Assembly: GCF_019334805.1 (NCBI RefSeq)
Contig: NZ_CP079822.1
Span: forward strand, 930,001 to 994,000
DNA length: 64,000 nucleotides
Direction of reading: 5' to 3'
From: Rothia mucilaginosa
Lineage (GTDB): Bacteria; Actinomycetota; Actinomycetes; Actinomycetales; Micrococcaceae
Positions 1 through 8,983 of this stretch are shown here, piece by piece; the first letter of the stretch is position 1, and the number at the start of each line of letters is the position of its first letter. The notes beneath the pieces are model-generated. The model was not told the origin of the DNA. It searched no databases and saw nothing but the letters and a program-made list of their open reading frames with translations. A program made the position numbers and the translations under genes.

Positions 1-717
1 TCCTGGCGTTTTTACCGGCCCGCAACCGAGCAGGAACTCCTTGAGGCTGGTTGCTCCCTGCAGGTGGCGCGCGCCCAGGTGAATGCCGCCTCCGCCGTCA
101 CCGTGGACGTCACCGACTTCGTGGAGCGCCGCGCCACCGCCCTCGCCTTCACCCACGAGATCCTGCGTAACACGGCCGCAAAGAAGGGCCAGTTCGGTTG
201 CTTCGGCATGCACGAGTGGGCGATGGCGTACAAGTCGGTGGAGAACAATATTCGCCACGACTACCTACAGCTGCGCCTGGGTGCGGAGGGCACGGACCGC
301 GTGGTGGAGGAGCACCGCATCCGCTGCTCGCACTTTGATGCGTTCCGTTTCTTCATGCCGCAGGCGGCACCGTTGAACGAGCTGCAGCCGACCCGCGAGA
401 CGCAGCGCGTCCTGGAACAGCCCGCGTGCCTGCACGCGAATATGGACGTGTACAAGTGGGCGTACAAGCTGCTACCTCTGGTTGATTCAACCCTGGTCAT
501 GGATTGTTTCGACCTGGCGTGGGATGCGCGCGAGCTGGACATGCGCGCCGCCCCCTACGATATTCGCGACTGGGGGTACGAGCCGATTCCGGTGGAGACG
601 ACCGAGGGCAAGGCTGAATACGTACGCATTCAGCGTGAGCTGTCGGAGCGTTCCATTGGGCTACGTGAGCGCCTGCTTGCGGTGTGCGAGCGCTATCTTC
701 CGCCCCTCGAGGCGTAA
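1..717 (+). CDS. 3-methyladenine DNA glycosylase-like protein (5' truncated)
   Basis: The reading frame is open from base 1, so the true start lies left of the window. A GTG at position 64 is in frame but is probably internal. The visible 238 residues resemble an actinobacterial family usually annotated as 3-methyladenine DNA glycosylase. Recognisable blocks are QFGCFGMHEWAM, HFDAFRFF, LQPTRETQ, CLHANMDVYKWAYKL and ELDMRAAPYDIRDWGYEP. The expected role would be base-excision repair of alkylated purines, but that rests on the family name and no catalytic residue can be pointed to here. It ends with TAA and is followed by 122 bp before purS. Family membership is fairly sure; function is much less so. 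Confidence 0.6.
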   Translation, partial: SWRFYRPATEQELLEAGCSLQVARAQVNAASAVTVDVTDFVERRATALAFTHEILRNTAAKKGQFGCFGMHEWAMAYKSVENNIRHDYLQLRLGAEGTDRVVEEHRIRCSHFDAFRFFMPQAAPLNELQPTRETQRVLEQPACLHANMDVYKWAYKLLPLVDSTLVMDCFDLAWDARELDMRAAPYDIRDWGYEPIPVETTEGKAEYVRIQRELSERSIGLRERLLAVCERYLPPLEA

Positions 718-839
718 AAGACGTGATTCGAGCCTCTTAGGGTATCCACCAACCGAACGCATACCCCCGTTACGGTCGTTAGTACGGTAAGATGAGATAC
801 GGCTCATACAGAACCCACGCACCCAAGGAGTGCCCACAC

Positions 840-1091
840 ATGGCCCGTATTGTTGTTGATGTTATGCTCAAGCCCGAAATTCTTGACCCGCAGGGTAAGG
901 CTATTTCTCACGAGCTGCCCCGTATCGGCGTTGATTCCTTCGTTGATGTTCGCCAGGGTAAGCGCTTCGAGCTGACCGTCGAGGGTGAGGCAACCGAGGA
1001 GCACCTCGCAGCTGCCCGCAAGGCTGCTGAAGAGTTGCTCTCGAACCCCGTCATCGAAGACGTTGTGAACGTTTCGGTTCTGGAGGACTAA
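840..1091 (+). CDS. purS: Phosphoribosylformylglycinamidine synthase subunit PurS
   Basis: A protein of 83 residues starting [20 protein letters not shown], the usual PurS opening. PurS is the small bridging subunit of the PurS-PurQ-PurL complex, which converts FGAR plus glutamine and ATP to FGAM in de novo purine synthesis. A longer in-frame ORF begins at 792. The ATG at 840 is preferred because AAGGAG lies about nine bases upstream (825-830) and because the length and N-terminus match the family. The gene ends 5 bp before purQ, so the two are probably cotranscribed and translated together. Confidence 0.95.
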   Translation: MARIVVDVMLKPEILDPQGKAISHELPRIGVDSFVDVRQGKRFELTVEGEATEEHLAAARKAAEELLSNPVIEDVVNVSVLED

Positions 1092-1096
1092 TACCT

Positions 1097-1909
1097 ATGG
1101 CAGAGTCCCTCGCACCCACTGAAGTCCCCCTGGTTGGCGACTTCTCTAGCTACTCCCCGAACCCCGCTTTCGCTGACGCACGCGTTGGCGTGGTGACTTT
1201 CCCCGGCACCCTGGATGACCGTGACGCTGCGCGTGCTGTCCGTCTGGCTGGCGGTACCGTCGTTGAGCTGTGGCACGACGACGCTGATTTGAAGAACGTT
1301 GATGCCGTCATTATTCCTGGCGGTTTCTCCTACGGTGACTACCTGCGTGCTGGCGCTATTGCTGCGAAGGCTCCCGTGATGCGTTCGGTGATTGATGCCG
1401 CTAACGCTGCTGGTACCTCCGGTTCCGCTCCCCTGCCTGTTCTGGGTATTTGCAATGGTTTCCAGATTCTGACTGAGTCTCACCTGCTGCCCGGTTCGAT
1501 GATTAAGAACGATCACCGCAAGTTCATTTGCCGTGACCAGGTTCTGCGCATTGAGAATAACTCCACCTCCTGGACGAGCGATTACGCTGCTGGCCAGGAG
1601 ATTGTTGTCCCTCTTAAGAACCAGGACGGTCAGTATGTTGCTGACCCGAAGACTCTGGAGGCGCTGGAGGCTGAGGGTCGCGTGGTGTTCCGCTACGTTG
1701 GTTTCAACCCGAACGGTTCCCGTAATGACATTGCTGGTATCAGCAATGAGCGCGGTAACGTGGTCGGTCTGATGCCGCACCCGGAGCACGCTGTGGAGCC
1801 CGGCTTCGGTCCTTCCTCTTCCGGTTTTGGTGAGGTTTCTCTGCGCGGTGGCGCCGATGGTCTCGGCGTGTTCACCTCCGTTCTTGCCAACCTGATTAAC
1901 GCCCGCTAA
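1097..1909 (+). CDS. purQ: Phosphoribosylformylglycinamidine synthase, glutaminase subunit PurQ
   Basis: A protein of 270 residues with a class I glutamine amidotransferase fold. It supplies ammonia from glutamine to PurL. Visible features are [13 protein letters not shown] near the N-terminus, the oxyanion strand [14 protein letters not shown], the nucleophile Cys119 in [10 protein letters not shown], and the His228/Glu230 pair in LMPHPEHA, giving a complete catalytic triad. About 28 residues precede the usual PurQ start, and an insertion of Gly/Ser residues lies near the C-terminus ([15 protein letters not shown]). It sits between purS and purL, with 25 bp before purL. Confidence 0.95.
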   Translation: MAESLAPTEVPLVGDFSSYSPNPAFADARVGVVTFPGTLDDRDAARAVRLAGGTVVELWHDDADLKNVDAVIIPGGFSYGDYLRAGAIAAKAPVMRSVIDAANAAGTSGSAPLPVLGICNGFQILTESHLLPGSMIKNDHRKFICRDQVLRIENNSTSWTSDYAAGQEIVVPLKNQDGQYVADPKTLEALEAEGRVVFRYVGFNPNGSRNDIAGISNERGNVVGLMPHPEHAVEPGFGPSSSGFGEVSLRGGADGLGVFTSVLANLINAR

Positions 1910-1934
1910 CGCACGACAAGGATTCTAAGAAGTT

Positions 1935-4253
1935 ATGAGCGAAAAGCAGTTTAACCTCGACACCGTCGAGCACGCGGCGGCAACCCCGGACACCGAACTC
2001 CCCTGGGCTGAACTGGGTCTGAAGGAGAACGAGTTCGAGGATATTAAGGAGATTCTTGGTCGCCGTCCTACCGCGGCTGAGCTGGCAATGTACTCGGTCA
2101 TGTGGTCCGAGCACTGCTCCTACAAGTCTTCTAAGGTTCATCTGAAGCAGTTCGGTGCGAAGGTCACCGATGAGATGAAGAAGGACCTGATGGTCGGTAT
2201 CGGTGAGAACGCCGGTGTGACCGATATTGGTGACGGCTGGGCTGTTACCTTCAAGATTGAGTCCCACAACCACCCCTCGTACGTGGAGCCCTACCAGGGT
2301 GCTGCGACCGGTGTGGGCGGTATTGTGCGTGACATTATTTCCATGGGTGCACGCCCGATTGCTGTGATGGATCCGCTGCGTTTCGGCGCGATTAATCACC
2401 CGGACACCGCCCGCGTTATTGGCGGCGTGGTTGCCGGTATTGGTGGTTACGGTAACTCCCTGGGCCTGCCGAACATCGGCGGCGAGGTTGAGTTCGATTC
2501 CTGCTACCAGGCAAACCCGCTGGTCAACGCACTGGCTGTGGGCATTATGCGTCACGAGGACATCCGCCTGGCGAACGCATCGGGCGTGGGCAACAAGGTT
2601 GTTCTGTTCGGTGCACGCACCGGTGGCGACGGCATCGGCGGTGCGTCGGTGCTGGCGTCCGAGTCTTTCGATGACACCAAGCCCTCGAAGCGTCCTGCCG
2701 TTCAGGTGGGCGACCCCTTCGCTGAGAAGGTTCTGATTGAGTGCTGCCTGGAGCTGTTCAAGGGCTCCGTGGTTGAGGGTATTCAGGACCTGGGTGCTGC
2801 GGGTATTTCTTGCGCAACCAGCGAGCTGGCTTCTAACGGTGAGGGCGGCATGCACGTCGACCTGACCAAGGTTCTGCTGCGTGACCCCACCCTGACCCCG
2901 GGCGAGATTCTGATGTCTGAGTCTCAGGAACGCATGATGGCTGTTGTCTCCCCCGAGAACGTGGAGCGCTTCGAAGCGATCATGAACAAGTGGGGCGTGG
3001 AGTACTCCTTCCTCGGTGAGGTCACCAACTCTGGCCGCCTGGTCATCGAGTGGGACGGCGAGGTCATCGTGGATGTTGACCCCCGCACCGTCGCGCACGA
3101 CGGCCCGACCTACGAGCGTCCTTACGCACGCCCCGAGTGGCAGGATGACGTCCAGGCTAACCACTTCACCGGTTCGGCTGCCGACGATTCCCGCCCGCGC
3201 GGTAAGGAGCTGGGCGAGGCAATCAAGGCGTTCATGGCGTCCCCGAACATGTGCTCCAAGTCCTGGATCACCAACCAGTACGACCGCTACGTTCAGGGCA
3301 ACACCGCCCTGTCCATGCCGGACGACGGCGGTGTGGTGCGCGTGGACGAGAACACCAACCTCGGTGTTGCTCTGGCGACCGACGCCTCCCCGCGTTTCAC
3401 CTACTTGGATCCGTACGAGGGTGCTCGCGCGTCCTTGGCTGAAGCGTACCGTAACGTTGCGACCGTCGGTGCACGCCCCGTGGCTGTGTCTGACTGCCTG
3501 AACTTCGGTTCTCCCGAGGACCCGGACGTCATGTGGCAGTTTGCTGAGGCTGTTCGCGGCCTGGCTGATGGCTGCATGGAGCTGGGTGTTCCGGTGACCG
3601 GCGGTAACGTGTCCCTGTACAACCAGACCGGTGGTAAGGCTATTAACCCGACCCCCGTGGTGGCGATGATGGGCGTGATGGATGACGTCACCCGCCGCAC
3701 CCCTTCGGGTTGGGCTCCTGAGCATGACGGTCAGGCTATCTACCTGCTGGGTACTACCCGTGATGAGCTGGACGGCTCCGAATGGGCTCGTTTCAAGGGT
3801 CACCTGGGCGGTCAGCCGCCGAAGGTTGATCTGGCTCTGGAGCGTCAGCTGGGTGACATGCTGGTGAACATGTCTCGTGACGGCATGATTGATGCCGCGC
3901 ACGACGTGTCTGCTGGTGGTCTGGCTGCGGCTCTGTCGGAGGCTTGCCTGCGTTTCAACACCGGTGCCCGCATTGGTCTGGGTGAGGTTGCTGAGCGTGA
4001 CGGTGTGGACCTGTTCACCCTGCTGTTCTCGGAGTCCCTGGGCCGCGTTGTGGTTTCGGTTCCGCGTTCTGAGGAGGTGCGCTTCAAGGATATGTGCACC
4101 GCTCGCCAGTTCCCCTTCGCACGTATTGGTGTGGTGGATGCTGCGTCGAACGCTCTGGACTTCCAGGATGAGGTTTCCATTGACCTGGATGAGCTGCGTG
4201 CAGCTCACGAGGGTACTCTCGCTTCTTACTTCGGTGAGGTTGCGAAGGGCTAG
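1935..4253 (+). CDS. purL: Phosphoribosylformylglycinamidine synthase subunit PurL
   Basis: A protein of 772 residues, the length of the small-type PurL that needs separate PurS and PurQ partners. It catalyses ATP-dependent amidation of FGAR to FGAM. Family motifs seen include [12 protein letters not shown] near residue 55, [23 protein letters not shown], the repeated AIRS-type halves, and MMGVMDD and HDVSAGGL in the second half. It is the last gene of purS-purQ-purL and is followed closely by a strong terminator, so the operon very probably ends here. Long antisense frames over it are codon-bias shadows. Confidence 0.96.
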   Translation: MSEKQFNLDTVEHAAATPDTELPWAELGLKENEFEDIKEILGRRPTAAELAMYSVMWSEHCSYKSSKVHLKQFGAKVTDEMKKDLMVGIGENAGVTDIGDGWAVTFKIESHNHPSYVEPYQGAATGVGGIVRDIISMGARPIAVMDPLRFGAINHPDTARVIGGVVAGIGGYGNSLGLPNIGGEVEFDSCYQANPLVNALAVGIMRHEDIRLANASGVGNKVVLFGARTGGDGIGGASVLASESFDDTKPSKRPAVQVGDPFAEKVLIECCLELFKGSVVEGIQDLGAAGISCATSELASNGEGGMHVDLTKVLLRDPTLTPGEILMSESQERMMAVVSPENVERFEAIMNKWGVEYSFLGEVTNSGRLVIEWDGEVIVDVDPRTVAHDGPTYERPYARPEWQDDVQANHFTGSAADDSRPRGKELGEAIKAFMASPNMCSKSWITNQYDRYVQGNTALSMPDDGGVVRVDENTNLGVALATDASPRFTYLDPYEGARASLAEAYRNVATVGARPVAVSDCLNFGSPEDPDVMWQFAEAVRGLADGCMELGVPVTGGNVSLYNQTGGKAINPTPVVAMMGVMDDVTRRTPSGWAPEHDGQAIYLLGTTRDELDGSEWARFKGHLGGQPPKVDLALERQLGDMLVNMSRDGMIDAAHDVSAGGLAAALSEACLRFNTGARIGLGEVAERDGVDLFTLLFSESLGRVVVSVPRSEEVRFKDMCTARQFPFARIGVVDAASNALDFQDEVSIDLDELRAAHEGTLASYFGEVAKG

Positions 4254-4280
4254 TCTTCGACTAGTTTGAAACTAACGCCG

Positions 4281-4320
4281 AAAGGGGCGGATGCTTGTGA
4301 AAGCATCCGCCCCTTTTGTT
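4281..4320 (+). terminator. Intrinsic terminator after purL
   Basis: A perfect 16-bp stem (4281-4296 with 4301-4316) closes on the tetraloop GTGA and runs into TTTTGTT. It lies 27 bp after the purL stop. The A-rich 5' side means it could also stop transcripts of the opposing heme oxygenase gene. Confidence 0.9.
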
Positions 4321-4376
4321 ATGCCCGCAGGCTTGTGCCCGCGAACTTGTGCCTTGAGCGTTGAGGCGTTCGGTGT

Positions 4377-5039
4377 TTATGCCTCGGCGACCTTGCGGCC
4401 CAGCTGCGCGAACAGGGAGGCGTTGATGCGGAAGCCTTCGATGCATTCTTCGATGAGGGCTTCACGCTGTTCGTCGGTCAGGGGTGCGTTGTCGAGCAGT
4501 TCGCGGTAGCCGTCCTTGAAGACCTTGGGCTTGGGCAGTTCGGTGAAGCGGTACATGCTCAGCGCTTCGGCGGGGATGCCGTAGTGGCGGGTGACGAGCG
4601 CTGCGACTGCCTGGCCGCCGGAGAGGTCGCCAAGGTAGCGCAGGTAGTGGTGGGCCAGGTAGCGTTCGGGGGAGTTGACGGTGGCGCGGATGCGCTCTAC
4701 GTACTCTGCGGTTGCGGGCAGGGGCGCGTCGATGTCGCCGTCCTGACCGAGTGCGCGGATGTCTGCGCGGATGTATTCTGCGCGGTCGAGGCCGGGGTGG
4801 GTGAAGGGGTCGGTGATGGGGTTGGGTTCTGCGCGGTAGTGTGCGGAGACCGCTTCGAGTGCTTCGTAGATGTGCACGTACTGGTTGATGAGGCGCAGGT
4901 ATGCCTCGGTGTTGAGGGCTCCGCCCATGAGGTCTTCCATGAAGGTGGAGTGTTCGGCGTTGTCGTGGACGTGCTTGGTGCTTTCCTTCAGGCGTGCGGA
5001 GAAGCGTTCCTGGGTGGTTTCGGGGGCGGTCACGGTCAT
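4377..5039 (-). CDS. hmuO: Heme oxygenase (biliverdin-producing), HmuO-type
   Basis: A protein of 220 residues that cleaves heme to biliverdin, CO and ferrous iron in the cytoplasm, releasing iron from imported heme. Alignment by eye to corynebacterial HmuO puts the proximal heme ligand at His25 (KHVHDNAEHSTFM). The distal helix carries GDLSGGQA, and HHYLRYLGDL and FKDGYRELL are also family-typical. It is divergent from the HtaA-type heme receptor, and the shared 235-bp gap holds two palindromes and a weak DtxR-like site. This layout argues for coregulation by iron or heme. No membrane segment is visible. Confidence 0.92.
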   Translation of the reverse strand: MTVTAPETTQERFSARLKESTKHVHDNAEHSTFMEDLMGGALNTEAYLRLINQYVHIYEALEAVSAHYRAEPNPITDPFTHPGLDRAEYIRADIRALGQDGDIDAPLPATAEYVERIRATVNSPERYLAHHYLRYLGDLSGGQAVAALVTRHYGIPAEALSMYRFTELPKPKVFKDGYRELLDNAPLTDEQREALIEECIEGFRINASLFAQLGRKVAEA

Positions 5040-5078
5040 TGTGAGTTCCTAAAGTGGGTTGTGGGTGAACAATAAATG

Positions 5079-5103
5079 TTTTAGTGACACGATGTCACTA
5101 AAA
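5079..5103. promoter_or_regulatory. Perfect 11-bp inverted repeat between hmuO and htaA
   Basis: TTTTAGTGACA and TGTCACTAAAA flank the 3-bp centre CGA, forming a perfect palindrome 40 bp upstream of the hmuO start. It has the size and symmetry of an operator for a dimeric regulator. It does not match the DtxR/IdeR consensus, so another regulator (a heme-sensing repressor, for example) is plausible. No regulator gene lies beside it. Confidence 0.6.
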
Positions 5104-5105
5104 CC

Positions 5106-5124
5106 TGACAATGACATATTGTCA
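5106..5124. promoter_or_regulatory. Second inverted repeat sharing the TGACA/TGTCA core
   Basis: TGACAAT and ATTGTCA are separated by 5 bp. The element lies 3 bp after the larger palindrome and reuses its TGACA/TGTCA half-site, suggesting a second, weaker binding site for the same protein. Confidence 0.45.
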
Positions 5125-5159
5125 CCAAAAACCGATTTTGGCAATAGTTTTCAAAAACT

Positions 5160-5178
5160 TTTGCTAAGGTATACCTCA
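5160..5178 (+). promoter_or_regulatory. Weak DtxR/IdeR-like box upstream of htaA
   Basis: By eye, 12 of 19 positions match the DtxR consensus TTAGGTTAGGCTAACCTAA, including the central GG and the ACCT half. It also contains a -10-like TATACC. Iron control would be expected for a heme island, but this site alone is weak. Confidence 0.3.
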
Positions 5179-5274
5179 TGCACAAGTCACCCTAGGCATT
5201 AAGTTACACAAACATAGGCTAATAGGTCTAGACTTGATACGAACACCACAATCACTAATTCAAGGAGACACCGA

Positions 5275-7635
5275 ATGTCTACCCCCTCTCTCACCAAGCG
5301 CACCTGGGCGTTCTTGGCTTCGGCAACCATCGGCCTCAGCGGCGTCGCCGGCGTACCCGCAGCCTTCGCAGCTGAAACCAACTCCCACATCAGCGCCGGT
5401 GAGGTAACCGCAGCCTCAGAGCAGAGCCTGCAGGACGTCACCGTCAACTGGGGCCTGAAGAAGTCCTTCCGCTCCTACATCAACGGCCCCTTCTCCCAGG
5501 GCTCCCAGAAACTGACCGGCGTCACCACCAATGAAGACGGCTCCTACCACTTCACCTCCGCCGAAGGCACCGTAGCCAACGGCGAATACTCCGTCACCTT
5601 CACCGGCTCCTCGATCCACTACACCGCACACCACGGCCTGCTGGAAGTCATCATTTCCGACCTCTCCGTCACCATTAAGGACGGCGTGGGCACCGTGCGC
5701 GCCAACGTTCAGTCGCGCCCCTACAACGGCAACACCACCCCGAACGACCTGGTCGAAACCAAGAACATGACCATCGGTACTTTCAACGCCTCCGGTCTGA
5801 AGGTTGAGGGTAACACCATCACTCTGCCCAGCGTTGACGAGGAAAACGGCACCCGCGTCAAGCTCTCTGAAGAGGCGACCGGCGCCTTCGCCGGCTTCTA
5901 CAAGGCTGGTCAGGAGCTGGATGCGCTCGGCTTCTCCGCAACCATCGTGACTAAGGAAGCACCCGCGCCGAGCCCTGAGCCCAGCACTGAACCCAGCGCC
6001 GAGCCGACTGCAGCGCCGACCGCGGAGCCCAGCGCCGAGCCTTCCTCCGCGCCGACCACCGCGGCACCCAAGCCCGCCGAGCCCACTTCTGCAGCACCGA
6101 GCGCAGCTCCCACCTCCGCGGCACCCTCCTCCCCCGCCGCAACCACCGAACCCAAGCGTGAAGAAAAAGTCACCGGCAACGTCGTCGAGTCCGGCACCCT
6201 CAGCTGGAATATCCGCGAGTCCTTCCTGAAGTACCTGACCGGCTTCGCGCACGGCTCCGTGAACGTTGAGGGCATGGAGAAGACCGCGGCTGGCGGCTTC
6301 AAGTACACTCAGGCATCCGGCGTGTACAACCCCGAGACCAAGACCGGTCAGATCAACTTTGCGGGTACCGCAGAGTTCACCGGCCACAACGGTCAGCTCA
6401 AGAGCACCATCAAGAACATGCGCCTGGTCGTCGTCAACGGCAAGGGCACCCTGGTCGCTGATGTTGACGCGCTGACTCGCGACGGCAAGTCCGTTTCTAA
6501 GACCGGTCTGGCTATTGCTGAGGTGGACCTCTCCTCCGCGAGCGTGAAGGACGGCGTTTTCTCGGCGCAGAACGCGGCAGTCGCGCTCACCGCTGAAGGC
6601 TCCGAGGTGCTCTTCGCGGGCCAGTACCGCGGTGCCGACAACGCCATGGCACCGCTGAGCTTCTCCGTAAAGCTCAGCGAGCAGACCGCGGAGAACACCG
6701 TTGAGGTTCCCCGCGTCTCTGAGAGCAAGTCCTCCGATAACAAGGGTTCTGAGAACGGCTCCTCCGATAACAGCTCCTCGAACTCCTCCGGTAACTCCGG
6801 CGCTAACGGCTCCGGTTCTAATGGTTCGGCAGGCACCTCCGGCAGCGTTTCTAACGGCGGTTCCTCCTCGAACGGTTCTGTCAGCAACAACCCGGCACAG
6901 CCGGTCTGCGTACCCGTCACCCGCACCCGCGAGGTGCAGGAGCAGGGCGCATCCGACGGCACCATTAAGAGCGCAAACCTTGGCTGGGGCGTGCGTGATT
7001 CCTTCCGCAACTACGTGCGCGGCGGCATCGCGAACGGTAGCTGGGAGCTGGACGGCACCTCCTACTCTTCGGATGCGTTCAACTGGTCTAACGGTACCGG
7101 CACCTTCAAGGGCGGTAAGGGTTCCATCTCCTTCAGCGGTTCGGTTCGTTTCACCGGTCACCACGGCATTCTGGACACCACCATTGCGAACCCGCGCCTT
7201 GAGATTAACGGCAATTCCGGTACTCTCTACGCAACCATGAACAGCAATGACCCCTCCGGCAAGGCAACTAACTATGGTGAGGTGGCACTGCTGAAGGTGG
7301 ATCTTTCGGGTCTGCAGAGCTCCGCTGACGCTGTGAGCGTCAACGGTGCGGCAACCACCCTGACCGCTGAGGGCGCGAAGGCGTTCGCTGGCTTCTACGA
7401 CGCCGGTAAGGACATGGCTCCGCTGAGCTTCTCCGCGACGATTAACGGCGCGAAGACCACCACCAAGACCGTGTCCGAGACCGTCTACGAGGGTGAGGGT
7501 TGCGACCCGGTCACCGGCAAGCCTTTGGCTTCCACCGGTGCGTCCGGTGTTGAGGGCACCCTGGTTGCAGGTTTCATCGCTGTTGCAGCCGGTGCGGGTA
7601 CCGTCGTGTACACTCGCCGCCGCAAGAAGGCATAA
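5275..7635 (+). CDS. Cell-wall-anchored heme-binding protein with three HtaA domains
   Basis: A protein of 786 residues with a signal peptide (about 1-32, ending AAFAA). It carries three HtaA-type repeats at roughly 55-225, 307-467 and 565-724. Each has the pattern WG/WN...SF..Y, a G-H-x-G block and a late F.G.Y. Likely heme-contact residues are Tyr68/His119-120/Tyr209, Tyr320/His371/Tyr451 and Tyr580/His629-630/Tyr708. Linkers are a Pro/Ala/Ser/Glu stretch (228-295) and a Ser/Asn/Gly stretch (480-540). The C-terminus has LASTG at 751-755, a hydrophobic segment and RRRKK, which is an LAxTG-type sortase signal. It would bind host heme at the surface and pass it to HmuT. AAGGAG precedes the ATG. 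Confidence 0.92.
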   Translation: MSTPSLTKRTWAFLASATIGLSGVAGVPAAFAAETNSHISAGEVTAASEQSLQDVTVNWGLKKSFRSYINGPFSQGSQKLTGVTTNEDGSYHFTSAEGTVANGEYSVTFTGSSIHYTAHHGLLEVIISDLSVTIKDGVGTVRANVQSRPYNGNTTPNDLVETKNMTIGTFNASGLKVEGNTITLPSVDEENGTRVKLSEEATGAFAGFYKAGQELDALGFSATIVTKEAPAPSPEPSTEPSAEPTAAPTAEPSAEPSSAPTTAAPKPAEPTSAAPSAAPTSAAPSSPAATTEPKREEKVTGNVVESGTLSWNIRESFLKYLTGFAHGSVNVEGMEKTAAGGFKYTQASGVYNPETKTGQINFAGTAEFTGHNGQLKSTIKNMRLVVVNGKGTLVADVDALTRDGKSVSKTGLAIAEVDLSSASVKDGVFSAQNAAVALTAEGSEVLFAGQYRGADNAMAPLSFSVKLSEQTAENTVEVPRVSESKSSDNKGSENGSSDNSSSNSSGNSGANGSGSNGSAGTSGSVSNGGSSSNGSVSNNPAQPVCVPVTRTREVQEQGASDGTIKSANLGWGVRDSFRNYVRGGIANGSWELDGTSYSSDAFNWSNGTGTFKGGKGSISFSGSVRFTGHHGILDTTIANPRLEINGNSGTLYATMNSNDPSGKATNYGEVALLKVDLSGLQSSADAVSVNGAATTLTAEGAKAFAGFYDAGKDMAPLSFSATINGAKTTTKTVSETVYEGEGCDPVTGKPLASTGASGVEGTLVAGFIAVAAGAGTVVYTRRRKKA

Positions 7636-7660
7636 CGGCACCTCACGAGGATGCCCACAC

Positions 7661-7749
7661 TGTCGGCTCGCCTGTGAGACTCAATCACGAGGTTCACCGG
7701 TGAGCCGACACGGTCCGTGCGGGGGTGCAGATTTTCACTGCACCCCCGC
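7661..7749 (+). terminator. Two hairpins after the HtaA gene
   Basis: The first stem pairs TGTCGGCTC (7661-7669) with GAGCCGACA (7702-7710). The second is a perfect 12-bp stem GCGGGGGTGCAG (7719-7730) with 7738-7749 and a 7-nt loop. Neither is followed by a clear T-run. They may be a weak terminator that lowers hmuTUV expression relative to the abundant surface receptor, or an mRNA-stabilising 3' end. Confidence 0.5.
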
Positions 7750-7819
7750 TTCAGGTGCCAGGTTTTACCCCGACGCCTACCCCAGTTTTTCTTAACTCCC
7801 TTTTTTCTGTGAGACGACG

Positions 7820-8983
7820 ATGTTTTCTTCCCTTCCTTCTTCTGCCCTGAACCGCCGCGATGCAATGAAGTATGCGGCGTTCTCCATCACTTCCGCGTTT
7901 CTGCTGAGCTCTTGCGGTGTGGGTACTCAGAACCCGGCCTCTTCTTCAAGCACTTCGCAGGCTGTGGTGGATGAGCAGAGCACCCGCACCGTTTTGGAGA
8001 ACCTTGCCGATCAGTTGCGTTCTTCTATTGCCCCTGATCAGAAGGCTCTGCGCGGCCCCAATAGCGCCGCGGATACCCCCGAAATTCAGCCGATGGTCGA
8101 TACCCCCACTCCGGCTTTCCCGGTGACCTTCAAGGATTTCAACGGCACCGAGGTGACCGTTAAGTCCGCTGACCGTGTGCTGGCACTGGACCTGTACGGC
8201 ACTCTGGCTCAGCAGATGATTGCGCTGGGTCTGGGCGGTCGCCTGGTCGGTCGTGTCACCTCCTCGACTGAGCAGTCGCTGGCTCATCTGCCGCTGGTGA
8301 CTCAGAACGGTCACGATCTGAACGCTGAGGCGATTCTGGCGACTTCCCCGGACCTGGTGCTGTGGGATAAGAGCAACGGCCCGATTGAGATTGTGGATCA
8401 GTTGCGCGCTGCGGGTGTGACCGTGGTGGTCTTCGATCATGAGCGTCGTATGGATAAGATCATTCCGCAGCTCAAGGCTGTTGCGCAGGCACTTGGTGTT
8501 CCGGAGGCGGGCGAGCAGGTTGCTGCCCGCGTGCAGAAGGACCTTGATTACGCTCTGCAGGTGCTCAAGGATGTTGCCCCGAAGGGTGAGCAGCAGGTGT
8601 CGTTCGCGTTCCTGTACGTGCGCGGTACTGCTGGCGTGTTCTTCGTGCTCGGCAAGGGTTCGGGCGCTGACGATTTGATTCAGGCTATTGGCGGCAAGGA
8701 TGTGGCGTCTGAGCAGAACGCGACGAATATTATTCCGGCGACCAGTGAAGCGCTGGTGAAGCTGAACCCGGATGTCATTCTGACCATGAGCGGCGGCATT
8801 AAGTCCACCGGCGGTTTGGATGGTTTCTTGGCTCGCCCGGGTGTGGGTGAGACGACTGCCGGTAAGAATAAGCGCATTATCGATATGGGTGACGGCCAGA
8901 TTCTGTCCTATGGCCCGAATACTCCGGCGGTGCTTTTGTCGCTGGCTAAGGCTGCGTACTCCACTCCTGCGGGGGGCCAGTAG
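7820..8983 (+). CDS. hmuT: Heme ABC transporter substrate-binding lipoprotein HmuT
   Basis: A protein of 387 residues. A short N-terminal region and hydrophobic segment end in the lipobox LLSSC, so Cys32 would be lipidated. The mature part is a class III iron/heme binding-protein fold: it starts PVTFKDFNGTEVTVKSADRVLALD, contains MIALGLGGRLVGR and ATSPDLVLWDK, and ends SYGPNTPAVLLSLAKA. It should accept heme from the HtaA protein and deliver it to the permease encoded next, whose GTG overlaps this stop. No strong ribosome binding site precedes the ATG at 7820. An internal ATG at 7865 would leave only a minimal signal peptide. Confidence 0.88.
   Translation: MFSSLPSSALNRRDAMKYAAFSITSAFLLSSCGVGTQNPASSSSTSQAVVDEQSTRTVLENLADQLRSSIAPDQKALRGPNSAADTPEIQPMVDTPTPAFPVTFKDFNGTEVTVKSADRVLALDLYGTLAQQMIALGLGGRLVGRVTSSTEQSLAHLPLVTQNGHDLNAEAILATSPDLVLWDKSNGPIEIVDQLRAAGVTVVVFDHERRMDKIIPQLKAVAQALGVPEAGEQVAARVQKDLDYALQVLKDVAPKGEQQVSFAFLYVRGTAGVFFVLGKGSGADDLIQAIGGKDVASEQNATNIIPATSEALVKLNPDVILTMSGGIKSTGGLDGFLARPGVGETTAGKNKRIIDMGDGQILSYGPNTPAVLLSLAKAAYSTPAGGQ

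Noticed and set aside
1896..4208. A 770-codon open frame antisense to purL, and similar long frames opposite htaA, ctpE and the receptor genes
   Set aside because: They lie exactly opposite well-supported genes, have no family features or ribosome binding sites, and are expected from GC-rich codon bias.
5196..5215. Second DtxR-like match (TAGGCTAA) near 5215 before htaA
   Set aside because: Only the central eight bases fit; both flanking arms fail the consensus.
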